Of a stretch of 64,000 nt of DNA, positions 9,530 to 20,729 are shown piece after piece (position 1 is the first letter of the stretch; each line of letters begins with the position of its first letter). The translations under genes and the position numbers were made by a program. The notes below the pieces were generated by a model. The model saw nothing but the letters and a program-made list of their open reading frames with translations. It did no database searches and was not told the origin of the DNA. This DNA is from Arachnia propionica. GTDB lineage: Bacteria; Actinomycetota; Actinomycetes; Propionibacteriales; Propionibacteriaceae. The stretch covers positions 62,001 through 126,000 of the forward strand of contig NZ_CP146373.1 of the NCBI RefSeq assembly GCF_037055325.1, in the 5' to 3' direction.

Positions 9530-9931
9530 ATGAGCGATTGCCTGTTCTGCCGGATCATCGAGGGCGAGATTCCCTCGAAGTTCGTCTACCAGGACGACAA
9601 CGCCGTCGCGTTCCTGGACATCAACCCGTGGCAGCAGGGACACACCCTGGTGATTCCGCGCCGTCATGTGGCCGATGCCTTGGAGGATCCGACGGCGCTG
9701 GCAGAGATCACTCCCGCCATCGGGGCGGTCGGCAACCTGTTGAAGGAGAAGCTGGGTGCCAGCGCCTGCAACATTCTCAGCAACGCCGGCGCCGACTCTG
9801 GGCAGGAGATCTTCCACCTTCATGTCCACGTCCTTCCCCGCTACGCTGACAACCCGGGCATCTCCAACATGCGCGGACCGATCAGCGACGACCTGGACCA
9901 TGTGCACTCCCGCCTCACCGTGGATCGGTAA
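9530..9931 (+). CDS. HIT-family nucleotide hydrolase
   Basis: A histidine-triad protein that hydrolyses nucleoside phosphoramidates or dinucleotides. The 133 residues carry the triad HLHVHVLPR at residues 96-104, and the zinc-type pair Cys4/Cys7 in SDCLFC with His46, as in Hint-like family members. The ATG follows hisF by 5 bases, so it is the last gene of the long pafB-to-HIT run. The physiological substrate is not evident. It faces lexA, which is convergent and ends 46 bases further on. Confidence 0.95.
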   Translation: MSDCLFCRIIEGEIPSKFVYQDDNAVAFLDINPWQQGHTLVIPRRHVADALEDPTALAEITPAIGAVGNLLKEKLGASACNILSNAGADSGQEIFHLHVHVLPRYADNPGISNMRGPISDDLDHVHSRLTVDR

Positions 9932-9977
9932 CGGATCTGTGCGGCGCTCTGGCCATTAGCCCGGTAACCAACCGGTT

Positions 9978-10778
9978 TCACACCCGCCGCATGACCGCCA
10001 CCACCTTGCCCATGATGCGGGCACCGGTGCCATCGATGGGGGAGTAGGCGGCGTTGTGGGGCATCAGCCACGCTTTACCACCCCTGCGGCTCAGGGTCTT
10101 CACAGTGGCTTCGTCGTCGAGCAGCGCGGCGACGATGTCGCCGTTGTCGGCACTGGCCTGCTGCCGCACCACCACCCAGTCCCCGTCGCAGATGGCGGCG
10201 TCGATCATGGAATCCCCGCGCACCTCCAGCATGAAAAATGTGCCATTTCCGACCAGCTGCTTAGGCAGGGAGAAGACGTCTTCCACCTGCTCCTGGGCGA
10301 GTATGGGCCCGCCCGCCGCGATCCTGCCCAACAAGGGCGTCTCGACGGCCTCAGGATGTGAGGAATGGGTCTGCTCGGGGTCGGGCAGATCCGGTGCTGG
10401 TGATTCAGGGGCGAGGGTCTCCGGCAGGGTCACGACCATGGCCCGTGGTCGGTTCGGGTCACGACGGATGAACCCGGCCTTCTCCAGCACCTTCAGCTGG
10501 TAGGCCACTGAGGACGTCGAGGCGAGACCGGCACGTTGGGCCAGCTCACGCATGCTCGGGGGATACCCATTGGCCTCCACCGCGTCCCGGATGAGTTTCA
10601 GTAGCAGCTGTTGGCGGGGAGTGAGGTCGCTGGTCTCAGCAGAGGAGGAGAGCTCGGAAATGCGTGCCACGTCGGCGGCTGCCTGTGCCTTGCTGGGACG
10701 CCCAGAACGCGAAGTCTTGCGTGTGGGAAGCCGGATGATCGTGGCCTCCGCGGTTTCCTCGTGGGTCTCGTCTGCCAT
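9978..10778 (-). CDS. lexA: SOS repressor LexA
   Basis: LexA represses DNA damage genes and cleaves itself when RecA filaments form. The 266 residues have a 55-residue polar extension, the winged helix ([20 protein letters not shown], then [13 protein letters not shown] as the recognition region), and the C-terminal S24 peptidase domain. The cleavage dipeptide lies in RIAAGGPIL (Ala-Gly), the catalytic Ser in RGDSMID and the catalytic Lys in EATVKTLSR. The start at 10778 is 22 bases from a LexA-type palindrome (10801-10814), consistent with autoregulation. The gene is divergent from the small membrane protein gene at 10978. Confidence 0.97.
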   Translation of the reverse strand: MADETHEETAEATIIRLPTRKTSRSGRPSKAQAAADVARISELSSSAETSDLTPRQQLLLKLIRDAVEANGYPPSMRELAQRAGLASTSSVAYQLKVLEKAGFIRRDPNRPRAMVVTLPETLAPESPAPDLPDPEQTHSSHPEAVETPLLGRIAAGGPILAQEQVEDVFSLPKQLVGNGTFFMLEVRGDSMIDAAICDGDWVVVRQQASADNGDIVAALLDDEATVKTLSRRGGKAWLMPHNAAYSPIDGTGARIMGKVVAVMRRV

Positions 10779-10800
10779 GACGTCATCTTACCCCAGAATG

Positions 10801-10814
10801 CGAACATCTGTTCG
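10801..10814. promoter_or_regulatory. LexA operator (SOS box 1, lexA-proximal)
   Basis: The palindrome CGAACATCTGTTCG fits the Gram-positive/actinobacterial SOS box CGAAC-N4-GTTCG exactly. It lies 22 bases upstream of the lexA start codon, the right place for autorepression. Confidence 0.85.
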
Positions 10815-10879
10815 AGGATTGTCGATAGGGCGAAAATGTCAGTGCCGGGGTGTTGACTTTTCGTGGAATGCGACAGGAA

Positions 10880-10895
10880 TCGAAAATGTGTTTGA
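10880..10895. promoter_or_regulatory. Degenerate LexA operator (SOS box 2)
   Basis: TCGAAAATGTGTTTGA matches TCGAAC-N4-GTTCGA with one mismatch in each half. It sits between the two better boxes, about 66 bases (six helical turns) from box 1 and 42 bases (four turns) from box 3, so cooperative binding is possible. It is weaker evidence than its neighbours. Confidence 0.5.
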
Positions 10896-10921
10896 AACAG
10901 CATGCGGGCTCATGTACTGTT

Positions 10922-10937
10922 TCGAACATAAGTTCGA
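10922..10937. promoter_or_regulatory. LexA operator (SOS box 3)
   Basis: TCGAACATAAGTTCGA is a perfect 16-base SOS box of the TCGAAC-N4-GTTCGA form, 40 bases upstream of the ATG at 10978. The position suits repression of the divergent small gene. Confidence 0.9.
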
Positions 10938-10977
10938 CACATTGCGGATGGTGGCTGTTGTGGCAACAGGAGGAAAC

Positions 10978-11307
10978 ATGAGCATCGAAGTCGTCGAGGT
11001 GACCGCTGTCTCTGGCTCCCGCGGGAGGGGTTGCTTGGTCGGTCCTGCCGGTCGTCCCGTGCAGCCTGTACCTCGTGTCCGTGCATCCCAGGGCTTGACC
11101 GTGTGCGGTTCCGCCAGGGGGGTCTCCTGTGTTGTTGTTCGTCCTGGCTTCCGTTTCGCGCAAGGCCTCAAATCGGCGGCTTTCGCTGCGCTGGTAGTGC
11201 TCTCCTTTATCGTCGCAGCGCCGGGAATCGCATCTCTCAACCAGCCTGAACCAGCCTCGAGGCCTACCGCAGGGGATCCTGCCTGGGCGCATGTCGCGGG
11301 TCGTTGA
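10978..11307 (+). CDS. Putative SOS-induced small membrane protein (division-inhibitor-like)
   Basis: A 109-residue protein whose ATG follows a near-perfect AGGAGG site (spacing 4). Residues 1-62 are basic and Gly/Pro/Arg-rich, residues about 64-84 form one hydrophobic helix (SAAFAALVVLSFIVAAPGI), and residues 85-109 are a short polar tail. A perfect SOS box and a weaker one stand in front, so it should be derepressed with lexA. In other actinobacteria this position is occupied by SOS-controlled single-pass proteins such as Corynebacterium DivS and mycobacterial Rv2719c, which act on division or the cell wall. The tail ends in DPAWAHVAGR just where a LysM domain would begin in such neighbours, but no LysM follows in any frame. 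The role in division is inference. Confidence 0.7.
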   Translation: MSIEVVEVTAVSGSRGRGCLVGPAGRPVQPVPRVRASQGLTVCGSARGVSCVVVRPGFRFAQGLKSAAFAALVVLSFIVAAPGIASLNQPEPASRPTAGDPAWAHVAGR

Positions 11308-11408
11308 GAGGTCTCTGGTGAGTTTTGCGACACGCGTGGCGTGACATTTGACGATGCGGAGACGTCGGCATAGAGTCCACATCTAGTAGTTGCGACCCTG
11401 CTTTATCT

Positions 11409-11434
11409 CAACACGTTGTATTTGTTGGGTGTTG
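11409..11434. promoter_or_regulatory. Inverted repeat before nrdR (candidate operator)
   Basis: CAACAC and GTGTTG form perfect 6-base arms with a 14-base AT-richer spacer, 71 bases before the nrdR start. NrdR usually controls its own operon through paired boxes of the form ACACwATATATwGTGT; this repeat shares the ACAC/GTGT ends but not the core, so it is only a candidate. A second weak element, CCACATCTAGTAGTTG, lies at 11377-11392. Confidence 0.35.
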
Positions 11435-11504
11435 AAGGGGGATCTGGGGGAGCAGCGTTGCAAGCCGCACCCCGGGGGACGGGGCTACGTGAAAGGACTC
11501 TGCC

Positions 11505-12041
11505 GTGTTCTGTCCGTTCTGCCGCCACGCAGACACCAAGGTGTCTGACTCGCGTGCGACGGACGACGGCCTGGCCATCCGCCGCCGCCGGGTGTGCTGC
11601 TCCTGCCAGCGGAAGTTCACTACCGTGGAGCAGATCCAGCTCTACGTCCTGAAACGCTCTGGGGTGGTGGAGGCGTTCAGTCGGGAGAAGGTGATCCGGG
11701 GAGTCGCCAAAGCCTGCCAGAACCGCCCGGTCACCGCGGCTCAGCTGGCTGCTCTCGGGCAACGCGTGGAGGAAGACCTGCGCTCTATCGGGCAGGCCGA
11801 GCTGACCAGTGAGGACATTGGCATCGCGATCCTCAGGCCCCTGGCGGAGCTCGACCCCGTGGCCTACCTGAGGTTCGCCTCGGTCTACAAGAATTTCGAC
11901 TCCGTTGATGATTTCCTTGACGAGGTCGACTCCATGAAACGCCGCCAGCCGACCGGGGACGCGCTGCTACCCGAACCCATCAGGGGGGCTCGGCGCAGAC
12001 GTCGTCGCGAGAGCGACTCCCAGGAACCCCTCATCGGCTGA
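11505..12041 (+). CDS. nrdR: Transcriptional repressor of ribonucleotide reductase genes
   Basis: NrdR binds ATP/dATP and represses ribonucleotide reductase operons. The 178 residues begin at GTG with the zinc ribbon Cys3-x2-Cys6 and the CCSC pair near residue 31-34, with the RRRR stretch between them that contacts DNA. The ATP-cone follows ([20 protein letters not shown] to about residue 140). The last 30 residues are a basic tail (RRRRRRES) longer than in many homologues. The direct lead into nrdJ, 37 bases downstream, is the typical actinobacterial pair. Confidence 0.96.
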   Translation: MFCPFCRHADTKVSDSRATDDGLAIRRRRVCCSCQRKFTTVEQIQLYVLKRSGVVEAFSREKVIRGVAKACQNRPVTAAQLAALGQRVEEDLRSIGQAELTSEDIGIAILRPLAELDPVAYLRFASVYKNFDSVDDFLDEVDSMKRRQPTGDALLPEPIRGARRRRRRESDSQEPLIG

Positions 12042-12078
12042 CCCGATCAATCTCCGCCATTCTCGTAGTGAGGAAGAC

Positions 12079-14928
<2,850 letters not shown>

Positions 14929-14960
14929 CCCGACGGTGAGCGGTGGGTGCGGGCGCTGCC

Positions 14961-15001
14961 CCTACCCCACGAAGCTCTGATCCTCCCGGAGTGAGGGTAG
15001 G
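14961..15001 (+). terminator. Hairpin after nrdJ, possible terminator
   Basis: CCTACCCCAC (14961-14970) pairs with GTGAGGGTAGG (14991-15001) over 10 base pairs with one bulged A; the 20-base loop contains a small CTCCCGGAG hairpin. There is no clear T run, so termination is inferred from the position 33 bases after the nrdJ stop. Confidence 0.45.
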
Positions 15002-15279
15002 CGTGTACGGAATCAGGTTGATCTGCAACACGCCTTTGGTGTGAATACGTAAAACTCCGAGAATGAGTCTCAATTCATGCGTGAAGTGTTACGTGCTTCG
15101 CCGTTTGCTCCCGCATCGCGGTCCGGGCGGCCGGCTTCACCAAGGCGGCGCATTCGACTTTCTGCCTCTGATCGCTGGGGCTGCAACGGGCCATGGGTCT
15201 CCTGTGCGTGAAGGTATGTATTGCAGTGTCCGGGTGGGTTGGGTGCCTCGAGTCGGTGATTACGTGGTGTACGGCATGA

Positions 15280-15760
15280 GCAGTCGTGCTGGCCTCCTGC
15301 GCCGTGTCAACGAGCCCGTTTGACGCCAAAAGCCCTGCGAAAGTGTTTCGGTGATTCTCGTTGATGACTCGACGCAGTTCCCTCAGTACCTGATCGGTTG
15401 CGGTTTCGGCGGTGAGTTCTGCGATCAATGCATGCCAAGCTGTTTCCTTCATGATCTCCTCGGCCAGGAGTGCATCCAGGAACTGTTGGGGCCGGATGAA
15501 TGAACGAGCGCCTTCTGCACGCGGTTGACGTAGTTTGCTATCCGCTCCGTGGGTAGTTCCGGAATGAGGTCCTGTTCGGGGGGCGAGGTGCCCTTCACGA
15601 ACCCCGCCAAGTGGATGATTGTCTCAAGTTTGGCGGCGCGGTAGCCGACCTCTAGGAAGCGTCAGGAGACGGCTCGCAGGATCGCTGAGTACACGTCTCT
15701 GCGTCGGGCGCACACGTTGCCTGGGTGATTTCTGTGGGAGATGGTCCGGCATGGAAGAGC
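15280..15760 (-). pseudogene. TetR/AcrR-family regulator, frameshifted remnant
   Basis: Read on the minus strand, successive frames spell a TetR DNA-binding domain: RRRDVYSAILRAVS, then a stop at about 15661, then in another frame LEVGYRAAKLETIIHLAGFVKGT, which matches the helix-turn-helix of this family (L-x-GY-x-A-T-x2-I-x2-AGV-x-KGT). The frame shifts again near 15480 into QQFLDALLAEEIMKETAWHALIAEL and VLRELRRVINENHRNTFAGLL, which looks like the helical ligand domain. No single frame joins these parts, so no working protein is expected. It is divergent from the amidohydrolase remnant, with a palindrome between them. The boundaries are approximate. Confidence 0.7.
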
Positions 15761-15829
15761 ACATGCCCCGACGACCTACGGTCTATACCGGCGATCCTGA
15801 GTGTTCTCCGATACGGATACATTATTGTA

Positions 15830-15850
15830 TTCAATACGTCAGGTATTGAA
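15830..15850. promoter_or_regulatory. Palindromic operator between the broken regulator and amidohydrolase
   Basis: TTCAATAC-GTCAG-GTATTGAA is a perfect 8+8 inverted repeat with a 5-base spacer. It lies in the divergent gap between the tetR-like remnant and the amidohydrolase remnant, the usual place for a TetR-type operator. An overlapping ATACA-TTAT-TGTAT repeat lies just before it. Confidence 0.6.
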
Positions 15851-15869
15851 ACTCCGGTTGGAGGAGCGT

Positions 15870-16840
15870 TGCAAGGACTCGCGAGAATCGACATCACCAG
15901 CACGTCCTGCCATCCTTCTATGCGCGCCAGCTCCGGAAGCGTGTAATGAGACCCGGAGGTGCGGACGTGCCGTGCTGGTCGACGACAGCAGCGCGGCACA
16001 TGATGGATCGCAACGGAATCCATCTCAGCGTGCGGTCGGTTTCGGACCCCGGTGTCCGGCTCGGAAGAGATGCCCTTGCGCGATGCATTGTCAGGAACCT
16101 CAATGAATACGTCGCGTCCATAGTGGATGAGCGACTCGACAGGTTTGGATTCTTCGTGACGTTGACCCTCCTGGACGTCGAGAGCGTGTTCGAGGAGATC
16201 CAGTATGCCTGCGACCAACTGCACGCCGATGGGGTGGTGCTGCTGGCGAATGCCGCAGGAAAGTGCTTGGGGGACCCATTATCTTGCATCGTTGCTCACA
16301 GAACTCGACCGCCGTGTCATCACGGTGTTCGCCCATCCGGGAACACTTTCCCCAGAACCGGTGCAACGCGTGCCGACGTTCTCGCTGGACTATCTGCTGG
16401 AGACGTCCATGACGGCAGTGGACCTGATTCTCTTCGGTGCATTGGAGCACTTCCCGAGGATTGCCCATGGTGGGGGATTCGCGCCTTATCCGTCTACCGA
16501 GCCCTCCTGGCGATGATCGCCTGGGAACCCGCTCAACGAAAACTGCTGACAGCGCTGTGTCAGGGGTACGGCAAACAGAAGAACATCGAGGCGTTCCGGA
16601 GGTTCTACTGGGGCATGGCCCTCATTGTCTCCCCGGCGGATCTGCCCCGCCTGTTCGACGTGGCCGATCCGGGGAGCATCACGTTCGGGACCGACTGGCC
16701 GTTCACCCTCCATCCCGTGGTGAAATTCATCGCCCGAGAACTGGGCCACTATCCGATGCCCGGATGGCTACGGGAAGCAACAAACCACGGGAACGCCCTG
16801 CGGCTGTTTCCCGAATCTGTGCGTTGGCCGATCAGCAGGG
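15870..16840 (+). pseudogene. Amidohydrolase (ACMSD-like, PF04909) with several frameshifts
   Basis: The intact family members are metal-dependent hydrolases or decarboxylases related to aminocarboxymuconate-semialdehyde decarboxylase. The order of homologous blocks is complete but spread over frames. IDI then HQHVLPSFYARQL has a one-base loss at about 15893, inside the metal-binding HxH. Next come MDRNGIHLSVRSVSDPGV and DRFGFFVTLTLLDVESV, then a shift near 16275 into YLASLLTELDRRVITVFAHP, then a shift near 16495 into AMIAWEPAQRKLLTAL, FRRFYWGMALI, FGTDWPF and NALRLFPES. The last frame runs on to a stop at 16923, into the next gene. The enzyme cannot be made as one chain. The glycosyltransferase that follows is intact. 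Confidence 0.85.
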
Positions 16841-16870
16841 TTGGTACGAGAAAAAGCCAAGGAGAAGAAC

Positions 16871-18205
16871 ATGCAGGAACCGGTGAGGGTGACAGTCGTC
16901 GTGCCGACCTTCAACGCGGGTGACACCACCAGAGGAGTTGAGATCGCACGGGCGATCCAGCGGGTCGCCGACCAGCGGGGTCGGGAAGTAGAGGTCTCCT
17001 TCCTCCACCCGGAGACCCGGCAGAGTTTCGTGAAGCAGATCGCTGAGGCCGGATACGAGACCCGGTCCACAGGTCTTGCCCTGTCGCAAGAGGAGGTCGA
17101 CACCATCATGCGTGCCGACCATGACGGAACCGAGTTCCTGACTGACCAACGGCGCTCCGGGGACGTGATCGACGCCATCACTGACGATCTGCGCCAATAT
17201 CGGCCAGACCTCATGGTCTACGGATTCATCCCCCACGCCGGGATTGCGGCGCAGTTGATGGGCATCCCCTCTGTGGTTTACAGTCCGTGCCCTGTATATC
17301 GCCCATGGCTGGAACAGTACTTCCTCCTGGACGTGCCGGACGACCTGAGGCTGCGCATCGTGGATCGGCTTCCCAAGCGGCTGCGCACATGGATGGCCAG
17401 ACGGTTGTCGTCGCTGGCGATGCGTTCCGGTTTCTTCAGGCAGCCCGTCCTGGCCCGGGCGGCACGGGAACGCGGCTGGGACAATCCTCAGACCGACATG
17501 TTCGGGATGCTCGACGCGGACATCCAGCTGGTCAACGACCTGCCCATTTACTACGAGGGTCAAGATGTCGGGCCACGCACCCGGATCGCGGGACCGTTGT
17601 TCAGCACGCCGGTCGACGTTCCGGTACCACCGGAGATCGTGCATCGTTTCGCGGGTGAAGGTGCCCCGAAGGTCTTTGTGGCCATGGGCAGCAGCGGCGA
17701 GAAGGAATACCTGCTGACAGCCATCGAAGCGGTAGCCGGTGTGAACTGCCGGGCGGTGGTGGTATGCCCGCCGCATGTCGTCTCGCTCGATGAGGCCCGA
17801 CTTCGCCTCGGTGAGATCGACCACGTCCTGCTGACCGATCGGTTCGTGCCCGCACCCGCAGTCAACTCACTGGCGGATGTTGCGATCATTCACGGCGGGC
17901 AGGGCACCGTCCAAACCGCGGTGTACGCCGGTACGCCGGTGCTGGGGATCGGCATGCAGTGGGAGCAGTGCTCCAACCTGGACCGGCTCGTCCAACGCGG
18001 ATCGGCGATCCGCATCCCGAGGAAAAACTGGCAGGTGAACCGGGTGCGTGAATCACTGGAGCGGCTGATTGCCGATCCGGCCCATGCAGTCGCGGCCCGG
18101 GAGCTCCAGGAGGAGTTGGCCAGTACCGACGGCTACCAGATGACGGGGGATCTGATCTGGGACCTGCTATCCGAGACCTCCCGCGGGGATGAGCCGGACA
18201 TGTGA
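16871..18205 (+). CDS. GT1-family UDP-glycosyltransferase-like protein
   Basis: Resembles the MGT/UGT group of inverting GT-B glycosyltransferases that put sugars on small hydrophobic acceptors. The 444 residues from ATG 16871 (AAGGAG six bases before) show an N-terminal Rossmann half with VVVPTFNAGDTTRGVEIARAI and a C-terminal half with VFVAMGSSGE, VLLTDRFVPAPAVNSLADVAIIHGGQGTVQTA and GTPVLGIGMQWEQ; the HGGQGT segment corresponds to the sugar-nucleotide loop (HGG-x-GT). It follows the broken amidohydrolase, so it may be a survivor of the same small detoxification or natural-product module. Donor and acceptor cannot be told. Confidence 0.8.
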   Translation: MQEPVRVTVVVPTFNAGDTTRGVEIARAIQRVADQRGREVEVSFLHPETRQSFVKQIAEAGYETRSTGLALSQEEVDTIMRADHDGTEFLTDQRRSGDVIDAITDDLRQYRPDLMVYGFIPHAGIAAQLMGIPSVVYSPCPVYRPWLEQYFLLDVPDDLRLRIVDRLPKRLRTWMARRLSSLAMRSGFFRQPVLARAARERGWDNPQTDMFGMLDADIQLVNDLPIYYEGQDVGPRTRIAGPLFSTPVDVPVPPEIVHRFAGEGAPKVFVAMGSSGEKEYLLTAIEAVAGVNCRAVVVCPPHVVSLDEARLRLGEIDHVLLTDRFVPAPAVNSLADVAIIHGGQGTVQTAVYAGTPVLGIGMQWEQCSNLDRLVQRGSAIRIPRKNWQVNRVRESLERLIADPAHAVAARELQEELASTDGYQMTGDLIWDLLSETSRGDEPDM

Positions 18206-18264
18206 TCCCGTGGGCTGTGAGCTGAACCGCCCGGACGGATGGAAGACGCGTAGAATCACCGCCC

Positions 18265-19620
18265 GTGAATCAACCAGACCCCGAGTGCTACGGCGATCAG
18301 GAGTTCGAGGACTCCCTGGAACCCAGGCATCTGATCCTTCGGACTGACGCCGTGGCCCGGGCAGGGGGAATGATGCTCGGCGCCGGCACCAGTTCGCTCC
18401 GGGTTCGGCAGCTCATGCGGCGTTCCGCCAAGGCCCTCGGGCTGGGACACATCGCGTCGTCGATCACGTTCACGTCGCTGGCCATGACGGTGGAACGTCG
18501 CGGGGTGTTCCGTACCAAGGTGGTCGAGGTTCCCAAACCGGGGGTTAATGCTCACCGGATCGCGATGCTGCAGAAACTCAGCAATGAGATGCCGGAACGG
18601 ATTACTGCGACGGAGCTTGACCGCCAGCTGGACCGGATTGACCACGCGGATCCGCTGTATCCGGCATGGTTGAGAGGAATCATGGTCGCTCTGGCTTGCG
18701 CCGCCGTCGCGGTGCTCGCCGGCGGTGGCTGGCGCGAGATTGGGACTGTGCTGCCCGCCTCTGCGCTGGCGTATCTGCTGTTCCGGCGGCTCGGGCGCTG
18801 GCAGATCAACCACTTGGCGGTGGTGATGGTCTCCGCCTTCACCGCCTCGGCACTGTATTTACTGGGAACCGGGACGCTGGACCGGCTGTTCGGGGAACCA
18901 AGTCCGCGCATGGCCGCGGGGTTCATTTGTGCCTCCATCTTTCTGATCCCCGGTTTCCCACTCGTGACCGCGGGCCTGGAACTGACCCGGCTGGACCTCA
19001 CAGCGGGGTTGCCCCGGGCCGCCTACGCTTCCATGATCCTGCTGGCCATCACCATCGGGGTATGGATCGTGGCTAATCTCGGCGGGGTCACCGCGGAGAC
19101 CGCACCGCCGCTCAGCGGGGAGCTGTGGCAGGTGTGGGCCATTCGGGTGGTGGCCAGTTTTATCGCGGTCGTGGGGTGGGCCATGATGCTGAACTCGCCC
19201 CTACGCACCGCGTTGGCCTCCGGTGTGGTCGCGGTTGCGGGCAATGCCGTCAGGCTGGAGCTCATCGACCTTGGGGTCGCGGAACACGTGGCGACGTTCG
19301 TCGGCTGTTTTATCATCGGCCTCGGCTGCGCCTTGCTGGGAAGGCTCTTCGGACTTGAGAAGATCATCATGACCGTGCCGACCCTCCTGGTTTCCATACC
19401 CGGTGCTTTCGCCCTGCGGAGCCTGCTCCACCTCGACCAGAATCACACGGACCTGGCCGTCACGCAGGGCATGACGGCACTTCTCGGAGTGATCGCCATG
19501 GTTGGTGGCCTCTCAGCAGCCCGGATGCTCACCGACCCGGAATGGACCTTCACCCGTGATGACCCGCCGCACCTGAGAGAGGTGGTTCCCGGGCTGCGAC
19601 GCCGGAAACGGAGGTCTTGA
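18265..19620 (+). CDS. Threonine/serine exporter family protein (ThrE-like)
   Basis: ThrE-type transporters export threonine and serine. The 451 residues have a soluble DUF1212 N-terminal domain (about residues 20-140, with LGAGTSSLRVRQLMRRSAKALG) and ten or so hydrophobic helices in the remainder, including the FLIPGFPLVTAGLEL segment typical of the family. The frame starts at GTG 18265. It ends with the segment AARMLTDPEWTFTRDDPP, which is found again, diverged, in an orphan fragment at 20730-20963. It is a lone gene between a glycosyltransferase and a broken vapC. Confidence 0.88.
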   Translation: MNQPDPECYGDQEFEDSLEPRHLILRTDAVARAGGMMLGAGTSSLRVRQLMRRSAKALGLGHIASSITFTSLAMTVERRGVFRTKVVEVPKPGVNAHRIAMLQKLSNEMPERITATELDRQLDRIDHADPLYPAWLRGIMVALACAAVAVLAGGGWREIGTVLPASALAYLLFRRLGRWQINHLAVVMVSAFTASALYLLGTGTLDRLFGEPSPRMAAGFICASIFLIPGFPLVTAGLELTRLDLTAGLPRAAYASMILLAITIGVWIVANLGGVTAETAPPLSGELWQVWAIRVVASFIAVVGWAMMLNSPLRTALASGVVAVAGNAVRLELIDLGVAEHVATFVGCFIIGLGCALLGRLFGLEKIIMTVPTLLVSIPGAFALRSLLHLDQNHTDLAVTQGMTALLGVIAMVGGLSAARMLTDPEWTFTRDDPPHLREVVPGLRRRKRRS

Positions 19621-19634
19621 CCCTTGTTGCGAAA

Positions 19635-19921
19635 AGCCATGCGGGTTTCCGCGCGTCACCATGAACCCGCACATGCCGTGGGGTGTGTGGGAACACATTG
19701 CTGACTGGCTCGATGCTGATCAGGTGTGGCTCCCTGTCCCGGTCCGCGGCACCGGGAGGTTCTCGGTCGGCTTCTGACCAATGGGGACCTCCGGGGGCAA
19801 CCTGGTAACTGATGTCCACCTGGCTGCGCTTGCCGTTGAGCACGGCACGAGCATCTGGTTTTTCGACAGCGATTTTGCCCGTTTCCCCAGTCTCGCCCTG
19901 ATCAGTCGTGGGCATCACTGA
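19635..19921 (+). pseudogene. VapC-type PIN-domain toxin, truncated and frameshifted
   Basis: The last part is a clear VapC ending: GNLVTDVHLAALAVEHGT followed by FFDSDFARFPSL, the region that holds the late acidic catalytic residues of PIN ribonucleases. Immediately upstream, in another frame, is PGPRHREVLGRLLTNGDLRG; an extra G in the run at 19793-19797 breaks the join. Before that, a third frame gives MNPHMPWGVWEHIADWLDADQ, and a still earlier GFRAS. The N-terminal half with the first catalytic Asp is missing and no vapB antitoxin is present. It is therefore a dead remnant starting directly after the thrE stop. Confidence 0.8.
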
Positions 19922-20718
19922 CGCCGACCCGTACCTACCACCAGCGAGGCATTGAGTTGTTCTCCCGAGAGTTGCTCCGCCAGAAGCACGTGGACGCGTT
20001 CACGGGAAACTGCATCCAGGTCGGCCAGCATCGACCGGAAGGCCGACCCTTCGATCAGCAGGCGGAGAGCCACGGCATCGAGCGGGACCCTGAGCTCAAT
20101 CGTCGTGACCTCGGCGGACAGGCCCAGCGTGCCTATCCGGGTGTGCATGGTCTCGGGACGGGTCAGGTCTTCACTGAAGCGGGCACGGCCTTCGTGCGGC
20201 GGAGGTAGGGCGCCTCCCAACTTCCTCAGAATGCCCGCCAGAATGGTTCCCACGGCGGGGAGGTCCAGTGAATCCGGGGAGGAGAGCCAATGAGCGATCA
20301 CAAGCTTCCCGCCTGGACGGAGAAGGTTCGTCAGATGATTCGCTCCGGCAGCAGGATCGGGTAGGAAGGGTAAACCGAGGATGCAGAACACCTGGTCGTA
20401 GGGGCCACCCTTCCATGTGGTGATGTCGGCGGTGCACGGGACAACCTGAGCAGCAGGTCGCAACTCCGCGAGGCGGTTTCGTAGCTCTCTGATCAGAGGC
20501 CCGGACAGGTCAACGGCATCCACGCGTCCCGCGGAGTCGATGAATTCGGCAATTGGCAGTGTCGCGGATCCGATGCCGCAGCAGGCATCCAGCACGTATT
20601 CCCCGTTGCCAGGAGGTGAGGCTTTGACGACGGCCAGACCGACCCGGTCCCACAGCAGGGGAGCAAGAGCGGTGAAATCCCGGGCGGCAGCATCAAACAT
20701 ACTGTCCATGCCGACCAT
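19915..20718 (-). CDS. Class I SAM-dependent methyltransferase
   Basis: A methyltransferase of unknown substrate. The Rossmann SAM site is seen as VLDACCGIGSATLPIA (motif I, about residues 44-59), followed by VDAVDLSGPLI (motif II acid) and the LLRPGGKLVIAHW strand (motif post-II). The C-terminal 90 residues are less conserved and may form the acceptor pocket. The frame opens at TTG 20730; ATG 20718 is preferred because GAGGGG stands 4 bases before it. It ends by overlapping the vapC remnant and begins beside an orphan thrE piece, so it lies between two broken genes while itself uninterrupted. Confidence 0.8.
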   Translation of the reverse strand: MVGMDSMFDAAARDFTALAPLLWDRVGLAVVKASPPGNGEYVLDACCGIGSATLPIAEFIDSAGRVDAVDLSGPLIRELRNRLAELRPAAQVVPCTADITTWKGGPYDQVFCILGLPFLPDPAAGANHLTNLLRPGGKLVIAHWLSSPDSLDLPAVGTILAGILRKLGGALPPPHEGRARFSEDLTRPETMHTRIGTLGLSAEVTTIELRVPLDAVALRLLIEGSAFRSMLADLDAVSRERVHVLLAEQLSGEQLNASLVVGTGRRQ

Positions 20719-20729
20719 CATGCCCCTCA

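Noticed and set aside
11270-11345. LysM domain continuing from the SOS small protein by frameshift
   Set aside because: All three forward frames after the stop at 11307 were read; none gives a GDTLW-like LysM start.
11308-11504. Possible cobalamin riboswitch before nrdR-nrdJ
   Set aside because: No B12 box or the expected multi-helix pattern could be found; NrdR control is the simpler reading.
15063-15323. 86-codon plus-strand frame before the tetR remnant
   Set aside because: No ribosome site, no recognisable features, and it overlaps the end of the remnant read on the other strand.
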